This document shows, piece after piece, positions 23,593 to 32,249 of a DNA stretch of 33,372 nt. Source of the DNA: Paracoccaceae bacterium. GTDB lineage: Bacteria > Pseudomonadota > Alphaproteobacteria > Rhodobacterales > Rhodobacteraceae. Both the position numbers and the translations under genes were made by a program. The stretch lies in contig JANSXZ010000031.1 in the NCBI GenBank assembly GCA_024742705.1, positions 1-33,372 of the forward strand, written 5' to 3'. Every line of letters begins with the position of its first letter. Position 1 is the first letter of the stretch. The notes beneath the pieces were generated by a model that saw only the letters and a list, made by a program, of their open reading frames with translations, did no database searches and had not been told where the DNA came from.

Positions 23593-24719
23593 GACGTGGC
23601 CTGTCCTTTGTCCGAGGCGTCACGGGCCGGGCCCCCGCCATTTTTTTCAGCATCTTGGGCAAGCGCGGCGGCGGATGCAACCCGCGCGGCGAGTTTTTCC
23701 GAGAACCCCGATTGTGCCAGCTGGAACGCAAGCTTCACGGCCGCCGACACGCCGGTGGCGTCGGCGCTGCCGTGCGACTTGACGACCGTGCCGTTCAGGC
23801 CCAGAAACACGCCGCCATTCACCCGGCGCGGATCGATGCGTTTCTGCAACCGCCGCAGCGACGTGAGCGCCAGCAGCGAAGCGAACCGCGAGAGGATCGA
23901 ATACTTGAACGCCTCGCGCAGATGCGCGCCGATCATGTTGGCGGTACCTTCGCCGGTCTTCAGGGCGACATTTCCGGTGAACCCGTCGGTAACAACCACA
24001 TCGACCACGTTGCCCGGCAGATCGCCGCCTTCGACAAAACCGACGAAATCGAAATCCGCGCGCGGCGCGAAGCGGCTGATCAGCTCATGCGCCTGTTTCA
24101 GTTCCGGCCGACCCTTGTGTTCTTCGGTACCAACGTTCAGCAGGCCCACGCGCGGGCGCTTCAGATCCATGCCGTTGCGCGCATACGAGGCGCCCATCAG
24201 CGCATACTGCAACAGGTCGCGGGCATCGGCGCGGATGTCGGCGCCCACGTCCAGCATCACGTTGAAGCCCTGCGGATTGCTTGAAGGCCAAAGCACCGCA
24301 ATGGCGGGGCGGTCCACGCCCGGCAGCTTGCGCAGCCGGATCACGCTGAGCGCCATCAGCGCCCCGGTGTTGCCACAGGAAACCGCAACCGTTGCCTTGC
24401 CCTCGCGCACCGATTCGAGCGCCGACCACATCGACGTGCCCTTGCCATGCCGCATGACGTGGCTGGGCTTGTCGTCCATCGTGACCACGTCGGGCGCATC
24501 GCAGAAATCGACACGTCCGCGCAGACCGCGGCGGCGTTCCACCAGCGGGCGCAGAACCTCTTCGGGCCCGTGCAGGATGAATGCGATATCGGGATTCTTG
24601 TGCGCCGACGCACTGATCCCCGCGACAACGGTCGCGGGGCCCTTGTCGCCGCCCATGGCATCAACGGAAATGACGATCTTTCCGGCGTTTGCTGAGGAGT
24701 GATCCGTCACGGCCATCAT
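23589..24719 (-). CDS. plsX: Phosphate acyltransferase PlsX
   Basis: A 376-aa PlsX with the signature SVDAMGGDKGP near the N-terminus and conserved SCGNTGALMA, LDVGADI and TDGFTGNVALK blocks. It makes acyl-phosphate from acyl-ACP for PlsY in phospholipid synthesis. The start is set at the tandem ATGATG (24719); 24716 is equally possible, and no strong ribosome-binding site is seen. It follows rpmF by 22 bases and overlaps fabH. The C-terminal 25 residues are a polar Asp/Lys/Gly tail. Confidence 0.95.
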   Translation of the reverse strand: MMAVTDHSSANAGKIVISVDAMGGDKGPATVVAGISASAHKNPDIAFILHGPEEVLRPLVERRRGLRGRVDFCDAPDVVTMDDKPSHVMRHGKGTSMWSALESVREGKATVAVSCGNTGALMALSVIRLRKLPGVDRPAIAVLWPSSNPQGFNVMLDVGADIRADARDLLQYALMGASYARNGMDLKRPRVGLLNVGTEEHKGRPELKQAHELISRFAPRADFDFVGFVEGGDLPGNVVDVVVTDGFTGNVALKTGEGTANMIGAHLREAFKYSILSRFASLLALTSLRRLQKRIDPRRVNGGVFLGLNGTVVKSHGSADATGVSAAVKLAFQLAQSGFSEKLAARVASAAALAQDAEKNGGGPARDASDKGQATS

Positions 24720-24741
24720 GCAAATGCGGTCCGGACCTGGG

Positions 24742-24948
24742 TTAGGCCGCGTCCTCGTCCAGATCGATTTCTTCGGCCATCGCCACGACTTCGTTGTCGT
24801 CGTAGTGGCCGCAGGCCGCACAGATGTGGTGCGGACGCTTCAGTTCGCCACAATTGGTGCATTCGTTGGGGTTTGCAGCAACCAGAGCATCATGCGCGCG
24901 ACGGTTGTTGCGGCGCGATTTGGAAACTTTGTTCTGTTGGACGGCCAT
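24742..24948 (-). CDS. rpmF: 50S ribosomal protein L32
   Basis: A 68-aa L32 starting [20 protein letters not shown] with a zinc-binding pair CTNC (Cys30, Cys33) and CAAC (Cys43, Cys46). The acidic C-terminus [10 protein letters not shown] is typical of alphaproteobacteria. AAGGTTGAG precedes the ATG. It heads the rpmF-plsX-fabH run and lies 220 bases downstream of the DUF177 gene. Confidence 0.98.
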   Translation of the reverse strand: MAVQQNKVSKSRRNNRRAHDALVAANPNECTNCGELKRPHHICAACGHYDDNEVVAMAEEIDLDEDAA

Positions 24949-25168
24949 GTCTCAACCTTTGTGGTTCTGGGGCAGCGCTGCGGCGCAGGCGACCCGCGTT
25001 TCAATTCCATATACCGGACGGCGTGACGAGCGTGTAGGCCTAGGCCTGCGTCTTGTCCAACGCAAAATCTGGTGAAGGCGCGAAAATAGAGATGTTTTCA
25101 GCCGGCGCAACCTGATTCTGCCGGGGCGCGGCCAGCGCCGGCTTGCGCGTCGGGGCGGCGCGATGGCC
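24949..25168. other. Intergenic region upstream of rpmF
   Basis: 220 bases with no gene seen. It holds the perfect palindrome AGGCCTAGGCCT (25036-25047), and on the minus strand a TTGGAC about 17 bases from a weak -10-like CTACAC, a possible but poor rpmF promoter. Confidence 0.4.
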
Positions 25169-25705
25169 TCAGTCCGTGTCGCTCTGGCCGCCCTTGAGAA
25201 CCGCGAGACCGGCGAAAGGCCGCGCGTCGGCATCGCGCATCGCGGCCCGACCGGGCGCGGTATAGACAGCTTCGCCCAGTTCGGCCCCTTCGCTGCGCGG
25301 GTAAAGTGGCAGGTTCAGCGCCAGCGCCTCGCCCAGAAGCGCCGAAAGGTCGATTTCGGCGGGCAGCGGTTCGGCGGTGTCGTCTTCCGGCATCTCGATC
25401 TCGGCGCTCTCGGGTTCGGGCATGTCGGCCAGGTAGCGCCGTTCGACAGGTGCGTCGATGCGGGTGGTCACCGGCTGAAGCGTGACGGTGCAGGGCTGCA
25501 CGACGGTGGCGCCCAGCGTGGCCTCGAGATGCCAGTCGCGCCGGCCCACGGCGCGCAGGCGCCCGCGCAGGCGCAGCTTGCGCAGGCCGCTCAGCCCGAG
25601 TTCGGCGCAAAGCGCCTTCATGGCGGCGCCTCCGGGGCTGAGATCGAAGTCGGTCGGGCGGTTCTGCGGCAGGTCGGCCAGCTTCAGGACGGTCGTGTCG
25701 GACAT
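25169..25705 (-). CDS. DUF177 / YceD family protein
   Basis: A 178-aa protein with the DUF177 layout: an N-terminal beta-rich part (LKLADLPQNRPTDFDL), a central RLRGRLRAVGRRDWHLEATL followed by VVQPCTVTLQPV with the conserved single Cys region, an acidic stretch EPESAEIEMPEDDTAE, and a C-terminal LALNLPLYPRSEGAE. YceD is linked with 23S rRNA accumulation and is typically encoded upstream of rpmF, as here. The start MSDTTVLK (25705) is chosen because the sequence before it on the minus strand reads as unrelated. Confidence 0.88.
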   Translation of the reverse strand: MSDTTVLKLADLPQNRPTDFDLSPGGAAMKALCAELGLSGLRKLRLRGRLRAVGRRDWHLEATLGATVVQPCTVTLQPVTTRIDAPVERRYLADMPEPESAEIEMPEDDTAEPLPAEIDLSALLGEALALNLPLYPRSEGAELGEAVYTAPGRAAMRDADARPFAGLAVLKGGQSDTD

Positions 25706-25792
25706 GGTGCGGATGCTTTCGTTTCTTGAACGTCGGGCTTTCCTTCTGTAATCGGGATAAAAGCCCAGCCGGGCCAAGGCAAGAGGACAGCC

Positions 25793-26260
25793 ATGTTCGC
25801 ACTTCGATTTCCCCGGGCGCCCGCGCTTCGCCATGTGGGTGTCGGGCTGGCGCTGCTGGCGCTGACAGGGTGCACCGCCACCTTCCGCGATCATGGATAT
25901 GTGCCACCGGCGGAAGACCTTGCCGAAATCATTGTGGGGATCGACACCCGCGATACGGTGATCGAAACCATTGGTGTGCCGACATCGTCCGGGGTGCTGG
26001 ACGACGGTGGATATTATTATGTGGCGACGCGCGTGCGCACCTTTGCCTATCGGCAGCCCAAGGTGATCGAGCGGGAATTGGTCGCCATCAGTTTCGACGC
26101 GCGCGGCGTGGTACGCAACATCGAACGCTATGGCCTGCAGGACGGGGTGGCCGTTCCGCTGGATCGCCGGGTGACGGATTCGAGCCTGCGCGACCAGACG
26201 CTGCTGCGCCAGCTTCTCGGCAACATGGGCCGTTTCGCGCCCGGCGCGCTGGCCGAATAG
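25793..26260 (+). CDS. bamE: Outer membrane assembly lipoprotein BamE (SmpA/OmlA)
   Basis: A 155-aa lipoprotein with signal peptide and lipobox LTGC at Cys27 (GLALLALTGC). The BamE fold follows: VGIDTRDTVIETIGVPTSSG and DDGGYYYVATRVRTFAYRQP, then FDARGVVRNIERYGL. It is a subunit of the BAM complex that inserts beta-barrel proteins. The C-terminal 40 residues (LRDQTLLRQLLGNMGRFAPG) are an alphaproteobacterial extension. It is divergent from the DUF177 gene; olsB follows after 89 bases. Confidence 0.93.
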   Translation: MFALRFPRAPALRHVGVGLALLALTGCTATFRDHGYVPPAEDLAEIIVGIDTRDTVIETIGVPTSSGVLDDGGYYYVATRVRTFAYRQPKVIERELVAISFDARGVVRNIERYGLQDGVAVPLDRRVTDSSLRDQTLLRQLLGNMGRFAPGALAE

Positions 26261-26309
26261 CGGGGCGCGTCACGCCATTGTCGCAGATGCCATGATAGGA
26301 GCGGCGCGC

Positions 26310-26329
26310 GGGCGACGGCGCGGTCGCCC
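26310..26329 (+). other. Hairpin in bamE-olsB gap
   Basis: A perfect 7-bp stem GGGCGAC/GTCGCCC with a 6-base loop, 20 bases before the olsB ATG. No T-tract follows. It may be an RNA structure in the leader, or chance in GC-rich DNA. Confidence 0.35.
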
Positions 26330-26349
26330 GACCGCAGCAGGGGGCCGCA

Positions 26350-27090
26350 ATGAGCACATCCGCCGTTTTCATGATCCGCGGCCGCTACCGCGCCGAGATC
26401 GCCCGGACCGACACCGCGCTGGCCGAAGCGCAGGAACTGCGGCGCCATGCCTTTCGCACGCCCGCGCGGGATGCCGACGAATTCGACCCGGTCTGCACGC
26501 ATATCCTGATCCGCGACATCGGCTCGGGCGCGCTGGTCTGTTGTTTCCGGATGATGATGTTGAGCGATGGCGGCGAGATACCGCGCAGCTATTCGGCGCG
26601 ATTCTACGAACTGTCGGCGCTGGCGCAGTTCGAGGGCCGCATGGTCGAACTGGGCCGGTTCTGCGTGCATCCCGAATGGCGTGACCCGGACATCCTGCGC
26701 GTGGCCTGGGGGGCGATGACCGCCTGGGTGGACGCCGAGGGGGTGGAGATGCTGTTTGGGTGTTCGTCTTTCGCGGGCACCGAAACCGAGCGGTATCTGG
26801 ATGCCTTCGCTGTTCTGAAGGCGCGACATCTGGCGCCCAAGCGGTGGCTGCCGGAGGTGAAGGCGCCGGATGTGTTCCGTTTTGCCGCGCGGCTGCGGCG
26901 CAAGCCGGACGCGCGGGCGGCGATGGCCCGGATGCCGCCGCTGCTGCGCAGCTACCTGATGATGGGCGGCTGGGTCAGCGACCACGCGGTGGTGGATCGC
27001 CAGATGAACACGCTGCATGTCTTTACCGGGCTGGAGATCGGCGCAATTCCGCCGGCGCGCAAGCGGCTCTTGCGGGCGGTGGCCGGCTGA
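26350..27090 (+). CDS. olsB: OlsB-like L-ornithine N-acyltransferase
   Basis: A 246-aa acyl-ACP-dependent GNAT-fold acyltransferase. OlsB-type motifs are visible: DADEFDPVCTHILIRD (41-56), a central ELGRFCVHPEWRD (100-112) and a C-terminal LLRSYLMMGGWVSDHAVVD. The family acylates ornithine to lyso-ornithine lipid, an envelope lipid common in Rhodobacteraceae. No olsA follows in this window, so the second acylation must be encoded elsewhere. Related acyl-homoserine-lactone-synthase-like folds are a less likely alternative. It lies downstream of bamE on the same strand. Confidence 0.78.
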   Translation: MSTSAVFMIRGRYRAEIARTDTALAEAQELRRHAFRTPARDADEFDPVCTHILIRDIGSGALVCCFRMMMLSDGGEIPRSYSARFYELSALAQFEGRMVELGRFCVHPEWRDPDILRVAWGAMTAWVDAEGVEMLFGCSSFAGTETERYLDAFAVLKARHLAPKRWLPEVKAPDVFRFAARLRRKPDARAAMARMPPLLRSYLMMGGWVSDHAVVDRQMNTLHVFTGLEIGAIPPARKRLLRAVAG

Positions 27091-27116
27091 ACGCGGTGCT
27101 TGCGGCACCGGCGGGT

Positions 27117-27149
27117 GCCTCCGGCGGGAGTATTTTCGGAACAATGAAG
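27117..27149. repeat. 33-bp intergenic element, copy 2
   Basis: Starts GCCTCCGGCGGGAGTATTTT and ends AACAATGAAG, 26 bases after the olsB stop. It has the same CTCC/GGAG mini-hairpin and T-rich run as copy 1 (27 of 33 identical). Both copies lie directly 3' of a plus-strand gene, consistent with a terminator or mobile intergenic repeat. Confidence 0.7.
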
Positions 27150-27216
27150 GCGAATGCGGGGCCCGGGATTGCCGGGCGCCGTTGACGCGCCGCGCGCGGC
27201 GGTTTAGCTGGCGCGC

Positions 27217-29034
27217 ATGGCCCGACTTCCTTTGATGCAACTGTCCGGAATTGCGCTGACCTTTGGCGGCGCTCCGGTTTTCGACGGTCTGGATCTGGTG
27301 ATCCAGCCGGGCGACCGCGTGGCCCTTGTGGGGCGCAACGGGTCGGGCAAGTCGACGTTGATGAAGGTGATGGCCGGGCTGGTGGAACCGGATCGCGGGA
27401 CGGTGGTGTTGCCGCCCGGGCAGTCGGTTGGATACATGGAGCAGGATCCGGCGATGACCGGGTTCGACACCTTGGGTGCCTATGCGGCCAGCGGCCTGGA
27501 GCCGGGTGAACTGTACCGGGTCGAGCGGGCGGGGGCGGGTTTGAAGTTTGATCCCGATCGGCCCGTGGCCACCGCATCGGGCGGTGAACGGCGGCGTGCG
27601 GCCCTTGCCAAGCTGATGGCAGAGGCGCCGGATCTGATGCTGTTGGACGAGCCGACCAACCATCTGGATATCGAGGCGGTGCAATGGCTGGAGGAAGAGC
27701 TGCGCGCGACGCGGGCGGCCTATGTTATGATCAGCCACGACCGCGCCTTCCTGCGCGCGCTGAGCCGGGCGACACTGTGGATCGACCGGGGTGCCGTGCG
27801 GCGCCAGGACAAGGGATTCGGCGATTTCGAGGACTGGCGTGATTCGGTCTGGGAAGAGGAGGACCAGCAGCGCCACAAGCTTGATCGCAAGATCAAGGCC
27901 GAGGCACGCTGGGCCGTGGAGGGCATCAGCGCCCGGCGCACCCGCAACCAGGGCCGTTTGCGGGCCTTGCAGGCGCTGCGGGCCGAGCGTTCGGGCCAGA
28001 TCCGGCGGCAGGGGGCTGCGGATCTGGCGCTGGAGGCGGGCGGCAAGTCGGGGCGCCGTGTGTTTGAGGCGCAAGGGCTGAGCAAGACCTATGACGGGAA
28101 GATCATCCTGCGCGATTTCGACCTGCGGGTACAGCGGGGCGACCGTGTCGCTTTTGTCGGACCGAACGGCGCGGGAAAGACCACGGTTCTGAAGCTGTTG
28201 CTTGGCCAGATCGCGCCGGATACCGGCGTGGTGACACAAGGTACGAACCTGGAGGTGGCGGTCTTTGATCAGGCGCGCGCGCAGCTTGATCCCGACATGT
28301 CCCTGTGGGACAGCCTGACGGGCGATCCGGAGATGCGCGTTTCGGGACGGTCGGACCAGGTGATGGTGCGCGGAACCCCCCGCCATGTGATCGGGTATCT
28401 CAAGGATTTCCTTTTTGACGAGCGGCAGGCCCGCGCGCCTGTGCGGTCTCTTTCGGGAGGCGAGAAGGCGCGGCTTTTGCTGGCGCGGCTGATGGCACGC
28501 GAGAGCAATGTTCTGGTGCTGGACGAGCCGACCAACGACCTGGACGTGGAAACGCTGGATCTGTTGCAGGATCTGCTGGGCGGGTACGACGGAACGGTTC
28601 TGCTGGTCAGTCACGACCGGGATTTCCTGGACCGGGTAGCGGCGACAACGGTGGCGTTGGAAGGCGACGGGCGCGCGGTGGTCTATGCCGGTGGCTGGAG
28701 CGACTATCAGGCGCAACGGCGTGCGGCACAGCCCGCGGCCGTCGCTGCGCCGGCCCCGGCATCGGCGGACACGGGTGCGATGCCCCGCAAGCCGCAGAAA
28801 CCAAAGGCGGGGCTTTCGTTCACCGAAAAGCACCGGTTGGAGGCACTGCCCGCCGAGATCGCGCGGCTGGAGGCGGAGATCGCGAAGCTTGAGGGGCTGA
28901 TGGCCGACCCGGATCTTTTCGCGCGCGATCCGGTCAAGTTCCGAAAGGCGAGCGAGGCGCTGGTGGCGCGTCAGCAAAAGCTGGCGGCGGCCGAAGATGA
29001 GTGGCTGATGCTGGAGGAGAAGGCGGGCGGCTGA
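27217..29034 (+). CDS. uup: ABC-F family ATPase, Uup type
   Basis: A 605-aa protein with two ABC domains and no membrane part. Domain 1: Walker A GRNGSGKST, signature ASGGERRRAAL, Walker B LMLLDEPTNHLD. Domain 2: GPNGAGKTT, LSGGEKARLLL, VLVLDEPTNDLD. Between them lies the basic P-site linker. A C-terminal Glu/Lys/Leu-rich coiled coil (about 525-605) after a Pro/Ala linker is the Uup hallmark, binding DNA or ribosome in E. coli. It probably acts on stalled ribosomes. It converges with tyrS. Confidence 0.92.
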   Translation: MARLPLMQLSGIALTFGGAPVFDGLDLVIQPGDRVALVGRNGSGKSTLMKVMAGLVEPDRGTVVLPPGQSVGYMEQDPAMTGFDTLGAYAASGLEPGELYRVERAGAGLKFDPDRPVATASGGERRRAALAKLMAEAPDLMLLDEPTNHLDIEAVQWLEEELRATRAAYVMISHDRAFLRALSRATLWIDRGAVRRQDKGFGDFEDWRDSVWEEEDQQRHKLDRKIKAEARWAVEGISARRTRNQGRLRALQALRAERSGQIRRQGAADLALEAGGKSGRRVFEAQGLSKTYDGKIILRDFDLRVQRGDRVAFVGPNGAGKTTVLKLLLGQIAPDTGVVTQGTNLEVAVFDQARAQLDPDMSLWDSLTGDPEMRVSGRSDQVMVRGTPRHVIGYLKDFLFDERQARAPVRSLSGGEKARLLLARLMARESNVLVLDEPTNDLDVETLDLLQDLLGGYDGTVLLVSHDRDFLDRVAATTVALEGDGRAVVYAGGWSDYQAQRRAAQPAAVAAPAPASADTGAMPRKPQKPKAGLSFTEKHRLEALPAEIARLEAEIAKLEGLMADPDLFARDPVKFRKASEALVARQQKLAAAEDEWLMLEEKAGG

Positions 29035-29120
29035 CACGCCGGTCTTTCGCCGTTTTGCCCGCCGCGATATCCGGCGCCCGGCACAAAATGACCTGCACAC
29101 ATGCCCAATCTCGGATGCCA

Positions 29121-29150
29121 GGTGCCCCACGCCGGGCGGCGCGGGGCACC
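29121..29150. terminator. Hairpin between convergent uup and tyrS
   Basis: A perfect inverted repeat GGTGCCCC (29121-29128) and GGGGCACC (29143-29150), with a GC-rich loop of 14 bases. It lies in the 130-base gap between convergent genes and so could serve both. No T-tract follows, so Rho-independent action is uncertain. Confidence 0.45.
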
Positions 29151-29164
29151 GGCAGGTGCCGCGA

Positions 29165-30421
29165 TCAGCCGTCTTGCAATGTGACCAGCGCGTGGCGCTT
29201 GCGCCCGGCGCTCAGCTTGATCGGTGCCGACAAGGCCCCGGCATCGATCATCAGCCCGGCGTCGGACAGGGGGGCATCGTCGATGCGCGCCCCGTTCTCG
29301 GCGATCAGGCGCTTGGCTTCCTTGCCGGACTTGGCCAGACCGGCGCGCACGATGAGCTGTACGATCGAGATGCCATCGCCCAGCTCGCTCCGGCTGAGCG
29401 CGAGTGTCGGCAGATCGTCGCCGACACCGCCGCCTTCGAAGACCGCGCGGGCCGTCTGTTCGGCGGCTTCGGCGGCATCGGGGCCGTGGCACAGCGATGT
29501 GACCTCGTTGGCGAGCCGGATCTTGGCCGCGTTGATCTCGGATCCGGCCAGCGCGCCCAGGCGGTTGCATTCGTCTACCGGCACCTCGGTGTAAAGCTTC
29601 AGAAAGCGGCCGACGTCGGCATCGGTGGTGTTGCGCCAAAATTGCCAGAAGGAATAAGGGCTGAGCATTTCCGCATTCAGCCAGACGGCGCCCGACTGCG
29701 ATTTGCCCATTTTCCGGCCGTCGGACGTGGTCAGCAGCGGCGATGTCAGCCCGAAGACCGTGCCATCGACCACCCGGCGGGTCAGGTCGATGCCGTTCAC
29801 GATGTTGCCCCATTGATCGCTGCCGCCCATTTGCAGGATGCATCCGTAGCGGCGGTGCAACTCCATGAAATCATAGGCCTGGAGGATCATGTAGTTGAAT
29901 TCGAGAAACGACAGCGACTGTTCGCGATCGAGCCGGGATTTGACCGATTCAAAGCTGAGCATCCGGTTGATCGAGAAATGCCGACCGATGTCGCGCAGGA
30001 ACGACAGATAGTTCAGATCGTCCAGCCACTCGGAATTGTCGATCATCAGCGCATCGGTGGGCCCGTCGCCGTAGGTAAGGTAGGCCGAAAACACCCGCTT
30101 GATGCCGGCGATGTTGTCGGCGATCGCCTCGGGGGTCAGCAGGGGGCGTTCGTCGGCGCGAAAACTGGGGTCGCCCACCTTGGTGGTGCCGCCGCCCATC
30201 AGGGTGATCGGCTTGTTGCCGGTGCGTTGCAGCCACCGCAGCATCATGATCTGGATCAGGCTGCCCACATGCAGCGAGGGGGCGGTGGCGTCAAAGCCGA
30301 TATAGCCCGGTTGACCGCCCTTCACCAAGGCTTCGTCCAACCCCTGATAATCGGTGCAGTCGGCCAGAAAGCCGCGCTCGATCATCACGGCGACAAAATC
30401 GGATTTGGGGTGATAGGTCAT
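29165..30421 (-). CDS. tyrS: Tyrosyl-tRNA synthetase
   Basis: A 418-aa class I synthetase. The HIGH-type motif is HVGS (51-54, context [10 protein letters not shown]) and the KMSKS-type motif is KMGKS (237-241). The tyrosine-binding [12 protein letters not shown] and [12 protein letters not shown] blocks are intact, and the C-terminal S4-like RNA-binding domain (about 355-418, [18 protein letters not shown]) is present. It charges tRNA-Tyr. It is divergent from anmK, separated by 65 bases that carry a candidate promoter. Confidence 0.97.
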   Translation of the reverse strand: MTYHPKSDFVAVMIERGFLADCTDYQGLDEALVKGGQPGYIGFDATAPSLHVGSLIQIMMLRWLQRTGNKPITLMGGGTTKVGDPSFRADERPLLTPEAIADNIAGIKRVFSAYLTYGDGPTDALMIDNSEWLDDLNYLSFLRDIGRHFSINRMLSFESVKSRLDREQSLSFLEFNYMILQAYDFMELHRRYGCILQMGGSDQWGNIVNGIDLTRRVVDGTVFGLTSPLLTTSDGRKMGKSQSGAVWLNAEMLSPYSFWQFWRNTTDADVGRFLKLYTEVPVDECNRLGALAGSEINAAKIRLANEVTSLCHGPDAAEAAEQTARAVFEGGGVGDDLPTLALSRSELGDGISIVQLIVRAGLAKSGKEAKRLIAENGARIDDAPLSDAGLMIDAGALSAPIKLSAGRKRHALVTLQDG

Positions 30422-30453
30422 GTCTCTTGCCTCGGGGCTGTGGTGCGGGGCAA

Positions 30454-30482
30454 TCTATAGGCGGCAGTGAGGCAAAGGAAAA
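30454..30482 (-). promoter_or_regulatory. Possible tyrS promoter
   Basis: On the minus strand, TTTTCC (30482-30477), 17 bases, TATAGA (30459-30454), about 33 bases before the tyrS ATG. The -35 is weak. The CTATAG core is palindromic, so it could also serve anmK on the other strand. Confidence 0.33.
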
Positions 30483-30486
30483 GGCC

Positions 30487-31611
30487 ATGATGAAGGCCGG
30501 TCGGGCAGGTCGCGGCGGCGACAGCGGGCGTATGCGCGCCCTTGGGGCGATGTCGGGAACGTCTCTTGATGGTGTCGACGCGGCGGTGATCGACACCGAC
30601 GGTGTCGAGATACATGGCTTTGGCGCCACCGGCTACCGGGCCTATTCGCAAGCCGAAAGGGCGGTTCTGCACGCGGCGCTGGGCCGCTGGAGCGGTCCGC
30701 AGGTGGACGCGGCGGCGCGCGTGGTGACCGAGGCCCATGCCGAGGTTCTGCGCGGGTTCGCCGGGGTGGACGTGATCGGGTTTCACGGCCAGACGCTGGC
30801 CCATGCGCCACGGGTGCGGGGCACCTTGCAGGTGGGGGCGGGCGACGCGCTGGCCAAAACGCTGGGTGTGCCGGTGGTTTGGGATTTCCGGTCCGACGAC
30901 GTGGCGATGGGCGGCGAGGGTGCCCCCCTGGCGCCGTTCTTTCATTTTGCCTGCGCCCGGTGGATCGGGGCGCGCGGACCGATGTGTTTTCTCAACCTAG
31001 GGGGCGTCGGCAACCTGACCTATGTCGATCCGGCCTATGATTGCCCCGAAGCGCCCGGCGCGCTGCTGGCGTTCGATACCGGGCCGGCCAACGCGCCGAT
31101 CAACGATCTGATGCAGGAACGGTTTGGCCGCCCGTTCGACGCCGAAGGCGCCATGGCGGCGCAGGGCCAGGTGGAAACTGGCGCGCTGGAACTGTTCCTC
31201 GCTGAACCCCATTTCGCAAAAATACCGCCCAAGTCACTGGACAGAAATGATTTTGGTGAAATGATCACACTTGTTTCGGCCTTGAAGGATACCGATGCCG
31301 TTGCCACGCTGACGGCGATGTGCGCCGCCGCCGTGGCGCAGGGTATGGAGCATTGCCCAAAACCGCCCGAACGGGTTTTGGTGACCGGCGGCGGGCGATT
31401 GAACCCGGTGCTGATGCAGATGCTGGCGGTTTCGCTGGATTGCCCGGTGGCGGCGGTTGAATCGGTCGGGCTGGACGGTGACATGCTGGAAGCGCAGGCT
31501 TTTGGATACCTTGCGGTGCGGGTGCTGCGCGGGCTGCCGACGTCGGCGCCGGGCACAACCGGCGTCGGCGCCGCCGTGGGCGGTGGCCGCGTCAGCCGGC
31601 CGGCGCGCTGA
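30487..31611 (+). CDS. anmK: Anhydro-N-acetylmuramic acid kinase
   Basis: A 374-aa sugar kinase of the ASKHA fold. The phosphate-binding motif [12 protein letters not shown] is at residues 20-31, the substrate loop is [20 protein letters not shown], and the nucleotide-binding VTGGGRLNP lies near the C-terminus. It phosphorylates and opens 1,6-anhydro-MurNAc to MurNAc-6-P in peptidoglycan recycling, the pathway of NagZ encoded earlier in the window. The tandem ATGATG at 30487 follows AAGGAAAAGG. The C-terminal 25 residues are Gly/Ala-rich and variable. Confidence 0.95.
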   Translation: MMKAGRAGRGGDSGRMRALGAMSGTSLDGVDAAVIDTDGVEIHGFGATGYRAYSQAERAVLHAALGRWSGPQVDAAARVVTEAHAEVLRGFAGVDVIGFHGQTLAHAPRVRGTLQVGAGDALAKTLGVPVVWDFRSDDVAMGGEGAPLAPFFHFACARWIGARGPMCFLNLGGVGNLTYVDPAYDCPEAPGALLAFDTGPANAPINDLMQERFGRPFDAEGAMAAQGQVETGALELFLAEPHFAKIPPKSLDRNDFGEMITLVSALKDTDAVATLTAMCAAAVAQGMEHCPKPPERVLVTGGGRLNPVLMQMLAVSLDCPVAAVESVGLDGDMLEAQAFGYLAVRVLRGLPTSAPGTTGVGAAVGGGRVSRPAR

Positions 31612-31639
31612 CCGGCGCAACGCAGCGCTGTCAAAATGA

Positions 31640-31653
31640 GCGCCTTGCGGCGC
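31640..31653. terminator. Weak hairpin between anmK and DUF985 gene
   Basis: Stem GCGCC/GGCGC with a 4-base loop TTGC, flanked by AATG and ATT that can extend it with a bulge. It lies in a 48-base gap between convergent genes. No clear T-tract. Confidence 0.35.
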
Positions 31654-31659
31654 ATTCGA

Positions 31660-32100
31660 CTATTTGCCGCCTGTGTCTGTCCGCGGAATATCGAAGCCCG
31701 GTTGCGCCAGTGTGAAACCGTCGAAGCGGAACCCGGGCGACACGGTGCAGCTGACCAGCGTCCAGGCGCCCGTCGTGGCGGCGGCCTGCCAGTGATGCGG
31801 GGGCACGATGATTTGCGGCGCGCCGGCGATCAGATCCGGTGTCAGCAGATGGTCCTGCGCCGGGCCTGCGTCGGTCGCGGCGAGCGAGAGGACAAGCGGC
31901 GCGCCGGCGTGATACATCCATATCTCGGCGGCATCGACCTTGTGCCAATGGCTGCGTTCGCCGCGGGCCAGCAAGAAGTAGATGCAGGTGCCGCAGGGCC
32001 GGCCTGTGGCGTCGGGTGCGCCTTGCCAGGTCTGGCGGTAGTGGCCGCCTTCGGGATGCGGCGCGAGGTTCAGGTGGGCGATCATCTGGTCTGCGGTCAT
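31660..32100 (-). CDS. DUF985 cupin-fold protein
   Basis: A 146-aa cupin-superfamily protein. It begins MTADQMIAHLNLAPHPEGGH followed by YRQTW, the DUF985 signature, and has the cupin strands GERSHWHKVDAAEIWMYHAG and PPHHWQAAAT with potential metal-binding histidines. Family members are small, cytosolic and of unsettled function, with some relation to sugar epimerase folds. It is convergent with anmK and divergent from the small ORF at 32250. Confidence 0.88.
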   Translation of the reverse strand: MTADQMIAHLNLAPHPEGGHYRQTWQGAPDATGRPCGTCIYFLLARGERSHWHKVDAAEIWMYHAGAPLVLSLAATDAGPAQDHLLTPDLIAGAPQIIVPPHHWQAAATTGAWTLVSCTVSPGFRFDGFTLAQPGFDIPRTDTGGK

Positions 32101-32160
32101 GGCGGAAGGCTATGCGCAGAGGCCGCCGTTTCCAAGCAAAAGCTTCGGCGGATCGTCAGT

Positions 32161-32182
32161 ATGCAAAAGTATTCTTTTGTAT
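32161..32182 (+). promoter_or_regulatory. AT-rich stem-loop / operator-like inverted repeat
   Basis: ATGCAAAAG (32161-32169), loop TATT, CTTTTGTAT (32174-32182): a 9-bp stem with one G-T pair, AT-rich in a GC-rich region. It lies 67 bases before the 65-aa gene and 60 bases upstream of the DUF985 start, in the divergent control region. A regulator site or a small RNA hairpin are both possible. Confidence 0.45.
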
Positions 32183-32249
32183 CATCCACTTGAACGCTGG
32201 ATGCCGATTATTTCGCCCTAGATTGCAAAATGAAGAATTGGGGAGAGAC

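Noticed and set aside
22759..24702. 647-codon open frame on the plus strand
   Set aside because: Antisense to fabH and plsX, whose catalytic residues are intact; low-complexity Arg/Ser/Pro composition.
25036..25047. Perfect palindrome AGGCCTAGGCCT upstream of rpmF as an operator
   Set aside because: It is a simple tandem of one 6-base palindrome, easily expected by chance in GC-rich DNA; no second feature supports it.
26128..29130. 1000-codon open frame on the minus strand
   Set aside because: It lies antisense to bamE, olsB and uup, and its sequence is His/Arg/Gln-rich shadow translation produced by GC-biased third positions. The plus-strand genes have clear motifs.
29699..29713. KMGKS instead of KMSKS in tyrosyl-tRNA synthetase as a defect
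   Set aside because: Variation in this loop is normal in TyrS; the rest of the active site is intact.
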